DNA of 64,000 nt from Astragalus membranaceus (taxonomy: Eukaryota > Streptophyta > Magnoliopsida > Fabales > Fabaceae). Shown in pieces: positions 35,046 to 46,212 of this stretch; position 1 is the stretch's first letter, and the number at the start of each line of letters is the position of its first letter. The DNA lies in contig CM076846.1 in the NCBI GenBank assembly GCA_039519185.1, positions 128,778,182 to 128,842,181 of the forward strand, written 5' to 3'. A program made the position numbers and the translations under genes. Under the pieces are notes generated by a model. It was not told where the DNA came from and searched no databases. It saw only the letters and a list, made by a program, of their open reading frames with translations.

Positions 35046-35721
35046 CATGGTTGTTAAACTCTCGAGTTAACTCTTAAACTCGTACGAGTTTACGTTTTTA
35101 GATCACAAAAACGAGTCAACTAGCAAGTAAACTCTCTTTTTTGTAAACTCGTACGAGTTCAAGTAAATTCTGACACAATCAATAAACTCTCGATTTTACT
35201 ACGAGTCTACGATTTTACATTTGATTTGGCTTTAAAATGCAAATTATTGCTCTATATTGTTAGCTACTTAGGTTGAATTACCTATTTGCTGCAGTATGTA
35301 GAGGATTTATAAAGTTAATTTTACATTTTCAATACCACTTTTGTTTTGTTTTATTCAACTACGTAATAAGTATTTTAACTAAATTAAAAATTATGAGTGT
35401 TAGGTCAAATTAGCTATTTTTTATTTTATTTTTTCATTTTAATAACTTGTGTTTTTATGAGTTTATGGATGATTTATCCATTAATGTAGTATAACCTTAT
35501 CAAGTAAGAATGCACTAACATACTTCAATATTGTGTTTTACTATTTTGTTTTATTGTGGAGTTGGAATGTTGAATTATTGTGTTGTTAACCTATATAATA
35601 CATTGTACATACGTCACTTATAGGTTTTTTTGATAGTAAGTAGACTCTTACAAGTTTACGAATCGAGTCTACATATGCTCCACGATCGAGTTTATGTAGA
35701 TTTTTGAGTTTGACAACCTTG
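35046..35721. mobile_element. hAT-type MITE with ACTCGTACGAGTT repeats
   Basis: The ends CATGGTTGTTAAACTC and, reversed, CAAGGTTGTCAAACTC form a 16-bp inverted repeat with two mismatches. The 8 bp CTTCTAAT flank it at 35038-35045 and 35722-35729. The subterminal parts repeat ACTCGTACGAGTTTACG-type words. No coding capacity. Confidence 0.85.
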
Positions 35722-35729
35722 CTTCTAAT

Positions 35730-36103
35730 TTCTTTTCACAACAAACCGCATCAATAGAAAAGGGTACGAAAAGTAAATACTTAAAAATATGTTATAAATG
35801 AAAAACATTAAAACATGCGGGACAACTATTATTATATGGGTACTTCTAGGGTGAGGGATCAATTAAGTCCCTCACTGGTGAACCACTAAAATGACCATAG
35901 GATATAGTATAAAACCTCATCAATGGTTGAGATTTAATACTATTTGATTCAGTTTAACCATGTTGCGTTAAAAACACACTTAGAGCAAGTGTACTCTCTC
36001 GCAGAAGTAGTATAAAAGATATCGTCTCCACAGGGATTAATTAACAAGTACCAAACTACTTAAGATTATTATTAGTTAGACGAACGAATGTTTAGTGGTT
36101 ATA
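35730..36103. other. Intergenic repeat-like DNA
   Basis: Includes a half-copy of the small MITE (35838-35950) and, from about 35985, text (GCAAGTGTACTCTCTCGCAG, GGGATTAATTAACAAGT) typical of LTR-retrotransposon flanking or LTR sequence. That stretch continues after the Mutator-like insertion, at 40503 onward. Confidence 0.45.
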
Positions 36104-36969
36104 TAAACTAAAGGCTTAATTACAGTTTTGGTCCCCCTGTTTTCACCAATTCACGATTTTGGTCCCCCAAGTTTTAATTTGACGATTTTGGTCCCCCTAT
36201 TTTCCCAATTTGACGAATTTGATCCCCCTCTTAATTTGGTCAAAATTAAGACACAATTTTGACTGACTCATCCTACGTGGCAGTCCACGTAGACTGCCAC
36301 GTAGGCACACCCCCCACCCCCCTCGTGATCCTTCTTCTTCCTCGTGATCCTCCCACCCCCACCCCCTTCGCACCACCCACCTCACAATCTCTCTCTCTCT
36401 CTCCTTTCTCTCTCTCTCCTTTCTCTCTCACCCACCTCGTTTTTCTTTCCCTCCGACTGCTACCTCCGTGATTGAGAGAGGAGGGAGAGCGACGAGCGAG
36501 AGAACGGCGAGAGACGAGCGAGAGAACGGTGAGAGAGGGAGAGCGGCGACGAGTAAACCAGAGAGGGGGAGATGCGAACCAGAGAGGGACGGTGGTGAGA
36601 GGGAAAGGGGGATCGGTGATTGAGAGAGGAGGGAGAGTGTCGTGACCGGGATCCCGACGTAGACGGCTCAAAAATTGATGATTTTAGGAGTCGCCACCCA
36701 ATTTATTTAATAGGAAAAATTGAGAAAAACCTACATTTAAGGTTATTTGGTCTGCGTAAACTAGATTGGATTCGGGAGTCGGTTATGCATAGGGAATGGC
36801 GAAAACTAAATTCCACTACACCCCTAATACATCTGTCCTAAGACAGTTACCCTAAATTTGATTGTGCAACATATCAATAAGTTTAGAAAATTTGTTTACC
36901 CAAAAAATAAATAAAGTAAAAAAGAATTATTTAGAAATAAATAAAATAGGGACCAATTTAAGAAAATTT

Positions 36970-37435
36970 AATTTTTGACTTGACGGGGAAGCCCGCTCCT
37001 ACGTATCCTCGGGTGCAATGAGGAACTCAAGAGTCACGTAGTTCTTCCTGAAAAAAGTTTGTTGGTTGGTTGATTTTATTTTTTTGAAGGGGTTTAAGAT
37101 CAAAGCCGTACAGCTAAAGTCTCTTAAACCGGGATTGACAAGATGTCACATCTCAGCCAATCCCATTTTATAATTTTTTATGAAAATAGGTGTTAAAAGA
37201 AAAAAAATGATTATTTATTAGAAAAAAATTAATTTAGTTTAGCTTGACGGGGAAGCCCCGCTCCTACGTATCTCCGAAGTGGAGAATCAAAGGCCACGCA
37301 GTTCTTCCTTGGAAAATATTTGTTTGTTGATTGATTTTTAATTTTTTTGAAAGGGTTTAAAATCAAAACCGTACAGCTAAAGTCTCTTAAACCGGGTTTG
37401 ACAAAATGTACACCTGGATCAAACCCATTTTTTAT
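36970..37435 (+). repeat. Duplicated segment of about 265 bp inside the left LTR
   Basis: GCCCGCTCCTACGTATCCTC / GCCCCGCTCCTACGTATCTC, GTAGTTCTTCCT / GCAGTTCTTCCT and CCGTACAGCTAAAGTCTCTT occur in the same order from about 36985 and again from about 37250. Confidence 0.8.
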
Positions 37436-37715
37436 TAGTTTCTTAGGAGAATAGCGTCACAAATTTTCATTAAAATAATAAATATATAAAGTATAAAGTA
37501 AAGTAATAATAAAAAAAAAACAAAGGTGTAAAGTCTCGTGAATGACAATTGAAAAGGGAGGTGGTGCTAGTTTTCAAATGTTCAGAAGTCAAATCTTAGC
37601 TTCTTTGAAAGAAACAATTTTTTGATTATAACAAAGTGAAATAATAAAATAAACATAACAAAAGCATGAAAAGATTGGGATCAGATAGTTGATAGGGGTC
37701 GCAGGCTTCTTGAAA

Positions 37716-37746
<31 letters not shown>

Positions 37747-38610
37747 AAAAAACAAAGGAGAAAAATGGTTAAGGAAAGAAGAGATAAATCAACCAAGGAA
37801 GAAAAAAAAGGACCGAAGGGGAAGGAAGGAAAGAGGAAGTGGGGCGTGCGGTTGAGGTGGCGGACCGCGACGGAGCTCGCGGTGGCGACCGTGACAGTGG
37901 TGGGTGTTCGGCGTTTTGGGGTGGTTTGCGAAAAGAGAGAGGGTGGTGGGTAGTGGTGGCCGTGTGGGTTTGTGACGGTGGAGAGAGAGAGAGTGGAACC
38001 GAAGTGAGAGAGATGGGTGAGGCTATGGTGGCTGTTTGGTGGTGGAGGAAAGGGGACGGTTTTGCCCAAAATAAGAGCAAATGGTGCAGCAACTTCTTTG
38101 GTGAAAAAGAAATAGAACTGATAAAAGAGACTATGGCTTTTAGCCAAAATAGATGTTGTATTTTTTTTTATATTTTTTTTTGTAATTTTCGTTTTCTATT
38201 TTTTTTTATTTTTATAGTGTAAAAAAAAGATTAATAATAATAATAATATTTAATTCTAAAACAGATTTTTTTTTTAAAGTTTTTTTTTTCTTAAAAAAAA
38301 GTTCTACTAATGTTAATAATATTGATAAACAGCAAAAATCAACAATAAGCCCCGCACGACACGCAAAATTAGTTAAAATCATAAAAGTGCATAAAAACGA
38401 TCTCCTTTTGGAATTTCACGAAAAAAAAGAAAATACCGATTAAAATTGGGTGTTTACAGTTGCCCCTCTGTAATTACTTTCTTACGAGATAATACATAAA
38501 ACTATGTTTTGTCGTATTATCAACGTAAGGAATAAGTACATATACGAACCTCAATTTTAACCGGTGAAATATGCGTAAAAATAGGTAGCGTTAAATTAAA
38601 GACAATGACA

Positions 38611-39593
38611 GGGCGAGACCGATAGCATTAAAAGAAAAATAGTGCCAGAGCTGAATCGGTAGCACGAAATTTAAAAGACATTACTAGGGCTGAACCGATA
38701 GCATAAAAAGCTAGTGCCAGACCTGAATCGGTAGCACGAAATTTAGAAACAAATGCCAGGGCTGTACCGATAGCATGAAAAGAAAGACAATGCCAGGGCG
38801 TAACCGATAGCATGAAAATTAAAATATGCGATGCCAGGGCGGAACTGATAGCGTGCAGTGCCAGCACGTAACCGATAGCACAAAACTTAAAAATGCGATG
38901 TCAGGGCGTAACCGATAGCATGCAGTGCCAGGGCGAGACCGATAGCACAAAACTTAGAAATGCGATGCCAGGGCGTAACCGATAGCATGCAGTGCCAGGG
39001 CGAGACCGATAGCACAAAACTTAAAGATGTGATACCAGGGCGGAACCGATAGCATGCAGTGCCAGGGCGAGACCGATAGCACAAAACTTAAAAATGCGAT
39101 GCCAGGGCGTAACCGATAGCATGCAGTGCCAGGGCGAGACCGATAGCACAAAACTTAGAAATGCGATGCCAGGGCGTAACCGATAGCATGCAGTGCCAGG
39201 GCGAGACCGATAGCACAAAACTTAAAGATGCGATGCCAGGGCGGAACCGATAGCATGCAGTGCCAGGGCGAGACCGATAGCACAAAACTTAAAAATGCGA
39301 TGCCAGGGCGTAACCGATAGCATGCAGTGCCAGGGCGAGACCGATAGCACAAAACTTAGAAATGCGATGCCAGGGCGTAACCGATAGCATGCAGTGCCAG
39401 GGCGAGACCGATAGCACAAAACTTAAAGATGCGATGCCAGGGCGGAACCGATAGCATGCAGTGCCAGGGCGAGACCGATAGCACAAAACTTAAAAATGCG
39501 ATGCCAGGGCGTAACCGATAGCATGCAGTGCCAGGGCGAGACCGATAGCACAAAACTTAGAAATGCGATGCCAGGGCGTAACCGATAGCATGC
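38611..39593. repeat. 67-bp satellite with a 201-bp higher-order unit
   Basis: Units of 67 bp combine two related half-units, TGCCAGGGCGTAACCGATAG and TGCCAGGGCGAGACCGATAG, with spacers ATGCAG and CACAAAACTTARARATGCGA. About ten near-identical copies lie at 38890-39593, preceded by diverged half-units from 38611. Variants (GTAACC or GGAACC; TTAGAA, TTAAAA or TTAAAG) repeat every third unit, giving a 201-bp higher-order period between about 39021 and 39593. Confidence 0.92.
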
Positions 39594-40041
39594 AGCAACT
39601 TCTTTGGTGAAAAAGAAATAGAACTGATAAAAGAGACTATGGCTTTTAGCCAAAATAGATGTTGTATTTTTTTTAATATTTTTTTTTGTAATTTTCGTTT
39701 TCTTTTTTTTTTATTTTTATAGTGTAAAAAAAAAGATTAATAATAATAATAATATTTAATTCTAAAACAGATTTTTTTTTTAAAGTTTTTTTTTTCTTAA
39801 AAAAAAAAGTTTTACTAATGATAATAATATTGATAAACAGCAAAAATCAACAAGAAGCCCCGCACGACACGCAAAATTAGTTAAAATCATAAAAGTGCAT
39901 AAAAACGATCTTTTTTTGGAATTTTCACGAAAAAAAAAGAAAATACCGATTAAAATTGGGTGTTTACAGAGAGCGACGGTGATTGAGAGGGACGGTGGGA
40001 GAGCGACAGTGAGCGAGGGAGGATCGGTGGGGGGAGGGGGA

Positions 40042-40275
40042 GATGCGAAGGAGAGAGAGGGTGTGGTTGTGGGGGGGTTCACGAAGGTGGGGGTGGGAGG
40101 AGGGTGAGATGCGAAGGAGAGAGAGGGTGTGGTTGTGGGGCGGGTTCACGGAGGTGGGGGTGGGAGGAGGGTGAGATGCGAAGGAGAGGGAGAGGGTGTG
40201 GTTGTGGGGGGTTCACGGAGGTGGGGGGTGGGAGGGGAAGAGGAACAGTGGAGGAGGGGTTCACGCTGGGGAAGA
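40042..40275 (+). repeat. GC-rich tandem repeat in the Mutator-like element
   Basis: About 65-bp units built on GATGCGAAGGAGAG, GTGTGGTTGTGG and GTTCACGGAGGTGGGG recur three to four times. Long frames on both strands here follow from the repeat and base bias. Confidence 0.75.
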
Positions 40276-40502
40276 GGAACAGTGGAGGGGGGTGGGGTGG
40301 GGTGGGGTGGGTGCCACGTAGACTGCCATGTAGGATAATAAGTCAAAATTGAGTTTCAATTTTGACTTATTTAAGAGGGGGACTATGATTTTTCAAATTG
40401 GGAAAATAGGGGGACCAAAATCGTCAAATTAAAACTTGGGGGACCAAAATCGTGAATTGGTGAAAACAGGGGGACCAAAACTGTAATTAAGCCTAAACTA
40501 AA

Positions 40503-41530
40503 ATAAAAAGAAATAAATAGCAAGAATTAAAATGTAAAGTTTAACCAATGGAGAGAAGCCTAGGGTCACGGTTTCACTTGCAAGCTTTGATTTCTCTATG
40601 TCTAATTCTACATTAATTCCTTGTTTTATTCAATTACCAATCCATTTACTAAAGCTATTAATCCGTTTGGTCATTCGCGATTAATATTCTTTTTCCTAAA
40701 TTAACCCTTGTTTGGTCATGCAAGAATTTAAATTTAAGAAAAGCATAAAGAACAAAAAGGTTGAATGATTGGAAGGCTAAATTAAGGTTTGGTCATGCAT
40801 TAATTATAGTCTCAATTATCCTATAGGTCCACCAACTATTTGCAGTACGGTCGCTGATCAACTAATTGATTATGAACATGCAAAAGGTTGTCAATCCTAA
40901 TTATGTGATAAAAACAATAAGATAATATTAATTGAAATAAAAGCCGAGAATTCAAAGCATAAATTAAAACATAGAAAGGTCTCTAGTCTTGCAAGATCCA
41001 TCCAGACCCTAGAAGAGGATTTAGCTATCCATAGTGACTAAGAACAATGAAATAAAATTAGGAGTCATGATTACAGAGATAAAAATAACCCGGAAGATGG
41101 AGAAAATTCTAATCTTAAGTATTCAATCTCCTTTTTCTGCTCCAAAACTCTCCTACGATGTCAAAAACGGTACTTAAAGTGCATCAGTCTTCCTCCTTGA
41201 AATTGCGTCAGTCACGCTCCGATTTTCTCTTCTACTTTACATTGCAGCACTCTGCTTTGCGCCAGATTACGTGATTGAATTTGAACCGATGCAGCACTCC
41301 CTCTCTATTATCACCCTTGCCTTTTATTTGTCCAGATTGTGATTGTGATTCCCCTCTGTGTGCGCCTCTCCATTATTATATATTGGCTGCCTTTTTATAA
41401 AAATCTCCTAGGGTTCCGTGCCATGCTCCCTTTGTGCATTCTCACCAACAGAGCCTCTTTGTGGATTCAAGCGTGGGCTTCCATTCCTCATCTAGGTCGT
41501 ATCTTGTTCTCAGTTGGACCAAGAGGTTCT
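40503..41530. other. Intergenic repeat-like DNA
   Basis: AT-rich; no gene is seen. The text (GGTTTGGTCATGCA, CCAATCCATTTACTAAAGC) is typical of LTR-retrotransposon debris and is probably continuous with 35985-36103. Confidence 0.4.
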
Positions 41531-41539
41531 TTTATTTAT

Positions 41540-42786
41540 GGGATTTTTTTTTTGTACCCCCATCATCTCCCAGCTACCCCCACCGACCCTGCGAAAAGAC
41601 GCAATTGCCCTTAACAAAATTTAAAAATCCCGAACGTATCCTGATTTCATTTTTTTTTTTTGGAAATCGGATTTACCTAAATCCGATTTCCACAAAAAAT
41701 TTTAAAAAATTTAAATCGGATTTAGGTAAAACCGATTTCCACTAAAAATTTTAAAAAATTTAAATCGGATTTATTTAAGATGGGTAGATCCGCTTTTAAA
41801 AATAACAAATCGGATTTACCTTAAGTGGGGGTAAATCCGATTTGTTATTTTTAAAAGCGGATCTTCCCCATCATATAAGGTAAATCCGCTTTTAAAAATA
41901 ACCAAAGCAGATTTACCTTATGTGGGGGTAAATCCGCTTTGTTAACCCAATTAATAAATAAATAAATCAGTTAAAATTTTAAAAACAAATTTCGACCATC
42001 TTTTGGTTCTGTTTAGTGTGTAGTTCGTTAACACGTGACGATATTGTACGTCGGGAGAATAATTTAGGCTAAAAAATCAGTTTTCGGGCAACCTACTCAA
42101 ATTGTAATGAAACCACATTCTTTAAATCCGAAAAATATCAAGGATCAATACTCCTCAAGAAGTGACTTCTTTCAGGACTGGGGACCTCAAAATCCCAAAT
42201 TCCATCGTTTACTATTTTTTATTAATTTTTTAAATTTTTCATAATCTCCAAAAAATCTGAAAAAATTTGCATAACTTTATTTTGGTTTTATTAGATTTTT
42301 AGTGGTGTTTTCATAATTTTTGGATTAGTTTTGGCTGTTTAACGGATTTTTAGTAGTATTTTATAACCTTTTTTAAAAAAATTAAATAAAAAAGAATTTT
42401 TTTAATAACAAAATCGGATTTACCTTAGGTGGGATAAATCCGATTTCCTTTTTTTAGGGAAATCGGATTTACCTTAGGTGGGATAAATCCGATTTTCTCT
42501 TTTTTTAGGGAAATCGGATTTATGTACCCACTAGGTAAATCCGATTTCCAAAATAACAAAGCGGATTTACCTCTAGCTAAGGTAAATCCGCTTTGTTATT
42601 TTTGAAATCGGATTTACCTATTGGGCACCCCCATATGAGGTAAATCCGACTTTAAAAATAACAAAGCGGATTTACCTCAAATGGAGGTAAATCCGAGCGA
42701 ATTAAAAATTGGGCAGGGGTATTTTCGGGTTTCACTCTTATGTGGGGGTAAATAGGGAGATGATGGGGGTACATAAAAAAAAACCC
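41540..42786. mobile_element. Hairpin-array element with 9-bp target duplication
   Basis: The ends GGGATTTTTTTTTTGTACCC and, reversed, GGGTTTTTTTTTATGTACCC continue in parallel through CCCATCATCTCCC. The 9 bp TTTATTTAT flank it at 41531-41539 and 42787-42795. The interior is filled with about twenty copies of AAATCGGATTTACC or AAAGCGGATTTACC in alternating orientation, forming many short hairpins. No coding capacity. The duplication length suggests mobilisation by a Mutator-like transposase. Confidence 0.82.
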
Positions 42787-42822
42787 TTTATTTATTGCAA
42801 GCAGCCACTTTGTATTGGAGGT

Positions 42823-42824
<2 letters not shown>

Positions 42825-42904
<80 letters not shown>
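42825..42904. repeat. AT microsatellite, about 40 units
   Basis: Uninterrupted alternating AT of about 80 bp just outside the hairpin-array element. Confidence 0.95.
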
Positions 42905-42908
<4 letters not shown>

Positions 42909-43635
42909 ATATTATTCTCTTTTTTTATTTTCTTCTTTTCTGCAAAACAAAGTAAATTAAGTCAATGATTTATATAATCGTTAATAATTGCTCTAAAAAA
43001 TGACTCAAACATGTCCCTAAAAATACACTAAATTGGAGTTTATCAAACCGCGCATAGTATTTTACACAGTATTCTACGGTCAATTGTAGTGGTTCACTGG
43101 TATGGGACTTAATTGATCCCTTACCTTAGAAGTTACCTTATGATATATTCATTTTTGGTTCATATGTTTTTTTTCCGCAATCTAATCTAATCTAATATCT
43201 AATACTAATCATATGCAAGCAAATTGACATTTTTAGACATTCCAAAAGCGCGCCACGTGTCCATGTTTTGGACATTTTAGACATTTTGCCACTAAAAGAC
43301 AAAAAATCTCTATTTTTTACAAATTTTTATTTTTTCTCTTACACACCTTCCCATCATCTCTCTCCTCTCTCTTTTTTAATTTATTTTATTCTCTTCTCTC
43401 TCTCATAATATCCTCTCTTTCGTCTCTCATTTCTTTCTCTTTTTCTTCTTCCATCTCTATTTATTCTCATTTACTTCTATTTTATTCCACTTCAAACATA
43501 TCTATCTAATCTCTAATACTAATCTACCTAATACTATAGTATAATCAATTCATATGCTAGCAAAATGTCAAAAATAATCCACTTATACAATTGCTAAGTG
43601 TCCAAAACCAATGATAAAAATGTAATCTATCTAAT
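42905..43635. other. Intergenic, pyrimidine-rich and repeat-like
   Basis: Contains a half-copy of the small MITE (43070-43140), a Helitron-like start (TCTAATACTAATCATATGCA near 43200, then ATTTTTAGACATTCC) without a matching end, and a CT-rich tract (43330-43480). No gene. Confidence 0.45.
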
Positions 43636-43644
43636 CTAATCTAA

Positions 43645-43960
43645 GGCTAAAGTGCTCTCGGGGTCCCTTATCTTTATTTAAAGTAACGAATTAGTCCTTT
43701 ATGTTTTTTTTGTCCCAAATAAGTCCTTTATCTTTCAAATTTTTGACACATAAATCCTTTTCCGTTAACAGTGCTGATTTATGTGTCAAAAAAAAGGATT
43801 TATGTGTTAAAAATTTGAAACATAAAGGACTGATTTGGGACAGAAAAGGATTTATGTGTCAAAAATTTAAAACATAAAGGACTGATTTGGGACGAAAAAA
43901 AGATAAAGGACCAAATCGTTACTTTAAATAAAGATAAGGGACCCCGAGAGCACTTTAACC
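43645..43960. mobile_element. Short Mutator-like MITE
   Basis: The ends GGCTAAAGTGCTCTCGGGGT and, reversed, GGTTAAAGTGCTCTCGGGGT. Nearly the whole 316 bp is an inverted repeat with AAAGGACTGATTTGGGAC words. The 9 bp CTAATCTAA flank it at 43636-43644 and 43961-43969; the flank is itself a TCTAA repeat, so the duplication is less decisive here. Confidence 0.75.
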
Positions 43961-43977
43961 CTAATCTAATCTATCTA

Positions 43978-44787
43978 TCTAATACTAATATAATAAAACA
44001 AAATGGTAGCAAATTTGCATTTTTAGATATTCCACTTGCACACCACGTGCCCATTTTTTTGAGTATTTTAGACATTTTGCCACTAAAAAACAAAAAACAG
44101 TAGTTTTTGAAAGAAAAACTGACCAAAAAACTGCACAAAAGCTGAGAAAAAAACCGATAACAACTGCAAAAAAACAGCAAAAGTTGTTTGCTGCTTGCCG
44201 CACTGATGCGCTTAATCAAATTATTCTTTTCAAAAAAAATTCTTCTTTTTTAATTTATTTTTTGTTGAAAATCAGTAATTACATAAAATTACTATTAAAT
44301 TATGTAAAATTTACTATTTACTAAAATCTACTCAAACTACTAAAACTAATTCATTTAACCACTACCAATTGTCAAAAAAGCGATAGTGCTGGCAAAAATT
44401 CCCAAATTAATTTTTTTAAAAAAAATCAGTAATTAAATCTCATTTGCTTTTTTTGTGAGCCGCACGGAGCGACAACAAGAGAGCCAACGGGAGCGCCAAC
44501 GGGATCAGCAACGAGAGCGCAAATGGAGCACCAACGGGGGTGGATATTTTATATTAAATCTCATTTTCTTTTTTTCTCATTTTTACTCCATTATTAATAT
44601 TATAAGATGATACCGTTTTTTTTAACTTTTTGCAACACAAGTATTTTAATAAATTTGAAATATCGGCTTTTATCGAATTTTTCCTTTTTCTATTATTACA
44701 TTTTGCAACTTTCAACGTATTTATAATTTCATAGCAAATTATAACAAATACAGTATCACTTGTGCGTATGCACGGGTAAAATACTAG
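43978..44787 (+). mobile_element. Candidate non-autonomous Helitron
   Basis: Starts TCTAATACTAATATAATAAA after an A and ends CTAG before a T (44787/44788), as expected for insertion between A and T. A GTGCGTATGCAC hairpin lies 10 bases before CTAG. No inverted repeats or target duplication are seen and there is no Rep/helicase gene. Inside is a GC-rich patch with AGCGCCAACGGG-type repeats (44458-44545). Confidence 0.55.
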
Positions 44788-46186
44788 TATATGTTAATAT
44801 AACATAAATTTCATATAAAACATAATTTTTTTTGACAACGGCATATAAAACATAATTGTAAAGCGTTTATTTATCAATTTATCTAATAAGGGAAAACAAC
44901 AAAATCAACAATTATAATAATAATAATAATAAGTGCCACAGATACGGTAGTTTTAAATTGATTTTATAGTATATTGTTTGTTTGTTTTAGCTTAAGAATT
45001 GCTCAAAAAATGTATAAAAAAGAATATTGTTAAGCTGAATCAATGTCTTATTTATTTATGTTTTAATGTAAATTAAAATTTAGGCTTAAATATATGTTTA
45101 GTCCCAGCAAATATACATTTGATCCAATTTAGTCCCTATAAAAATATAACTTTATATTTAGGCCTTGCAAATATATGTTTGATCCAATTTAGTCCCTATA
45201 AAAATAAAATTTTGTTTTTCATCTCTTTAAATGTACGTTTTATCCAGTTTGGTCCATCTAATATATAAAAGAAATTAAGAATCCAAAATAGAAGTTATCT
45301 AAAGAGCAACTTTATTGCAAGTTGCTTAATACAGAAAACATTTATAAGCATCGGCAATTCATGCATTGTAGTTATCCTAGGTGGAGGCGAGATTGCAAAA
45401 TAACTAGTTGCCGATCTCTATATAGGAATCGGTGCTATTTGCTTTTTTTTTTTACAAATTGCATTAAAAAATTACTTTTTTTTTCAATTTTCTCTCTCCC
45501 ACTATCTCCCACTATCACCAAAATGGAGGGATAAAAATAAATATAAATAAGTGGGGTCATATATGATTCTTTATAAACAACTACTATTCAAGTAAAAACT
45601 ATCTATATCAACTATGAATTTCTTAAATCCTTTGTGGCAGTTTGACCCCACAAAAATTAACTCAGTTCACCCAAATAAGCTTCCCCCATTAAAGATGATA
45701 GCGGTTTTCTTTATTTTTTTTACCGTGTTATTGGTGCGCAGTATTCACCGGTTTTGCTAGTGACTAATCTACGCTGGGAAACTTCTTTGTCGGTCCTGTG
45801 ATTCTCCTCTCCCAATAGAGTTTTTACCACACTCAATATTCGAACTCGTGATCTTGGGGTGGAATCTGAGCACGGTTACCACTCACACCAACACTTGTTG
45901 TTCCATTTTCTTTATATGATAGCTTAGATTGTATAAATTTTCTTGTTTTTTATATTTTATGGCACAATGTATGTAAATATGACATTAATTTCATATTATA
46001 ATAATATATCTTATAAGGAAAGAACTAATAATCAATATGTGCTATTAATATGGTAGTTTTCAATTGTTTTGATAATATATTATTTTTTTGGTTGTTTTGA
46101 CCAAAAAATATTATTTGTTTGTTGTAGTTTTTAGAATATCGCGCAAAAAAGTGTTTCAAATATAAGAGTAATTTTCTTGTTATGTT
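44788..46186. other. Intergenic, AT-rich
   Basis: Holds a tandem pair around 45075-45250 (TTTGATCCAATTTAGTCCCT twice), a SINE copy (45735-45905) and AT-rich DNA. No gene. Confidence 0.5.
45735..45905 (-). mobile_element. SINE copy, family shared with 17425-17625
   Basis: On the minus strand: GTTGGTGTGAGTGGTAACCG (A-box-like), then GATCACGAGTTCGAATATTG (B-box-like), then GGTAAAAACTCTATTGGGAG. No clear target duplication. Confidence 0.6.
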
Positions 46187-46212
46187 AAGACAATGGCATA
46201 ACTTCTCCAACT

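Larger units (their letters stand above)
36638..39968 (+). mobile_element. Small non-autonomous LTR retroelement with truncated right LTR and internal satellite
   Basis: The left LTR spans 36638-38458 (TGTCGTGACC...GGGTGTTTACA). The internal part 38459-39590 is mostly tandem repeat. The right LTR keeps only its last 378 bp (39591-39968, matching 38084-38458). The 5-bp target duplication GAGAG is at 36633-36637 and 39969-39973. No gag or pol is present. The right LTR joins the repeat at TGCAG, shared by both parents, so an internal deletion through microhomology is likely. The superfamily is not identified. Confidence 0.82.
36113..40493. mobile_element. Mutator-like element carrying a nested LTR element
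   Basis: The left end GGCTTAATTACAGTTTTGGT is mirrored at 40474-40493. The inverted repeats run about 200 bp (to the TGCCACGTAG region at 36290 and 40315). The 9 bp TAAACTAAA flank it at 36104-36112 and 40494-40502. Interior DNA is GC-rich with GAGAGAACGGCGAGAG words. An LTR element sits at 36638-39968, so the Mutator-like element alone is about 1.05 kb. No transposase. Confidence 0.9.

Noticed and set aside
36273..36671. 132-codon arginine/serine/proline-rich frame on the minus strand
   Set aside because: It sits in the GC-rich interior of the Mutator-like element and crosses the border of the nested LTR element; a base-composition effect.
38890..39593. Regular short repeats that could suggest a CRISPR array
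   Set aside because: The spacers are themselves repeated and the genome is clearly eukaryotic; this is a tandem satellite.
38887..39653. A ladder of overlapping minus-strand frames of 65 codons (MCYRSRPGTACYR...)
   Set aside because: They recur every 67 bp and change frame each time because 67 is not divisible by three. They are a by-product of the satellite having few stops, not genes.
42709..42960. Frame with a long IY repeat
   Set aside because: Translation of the AT microsatellite.
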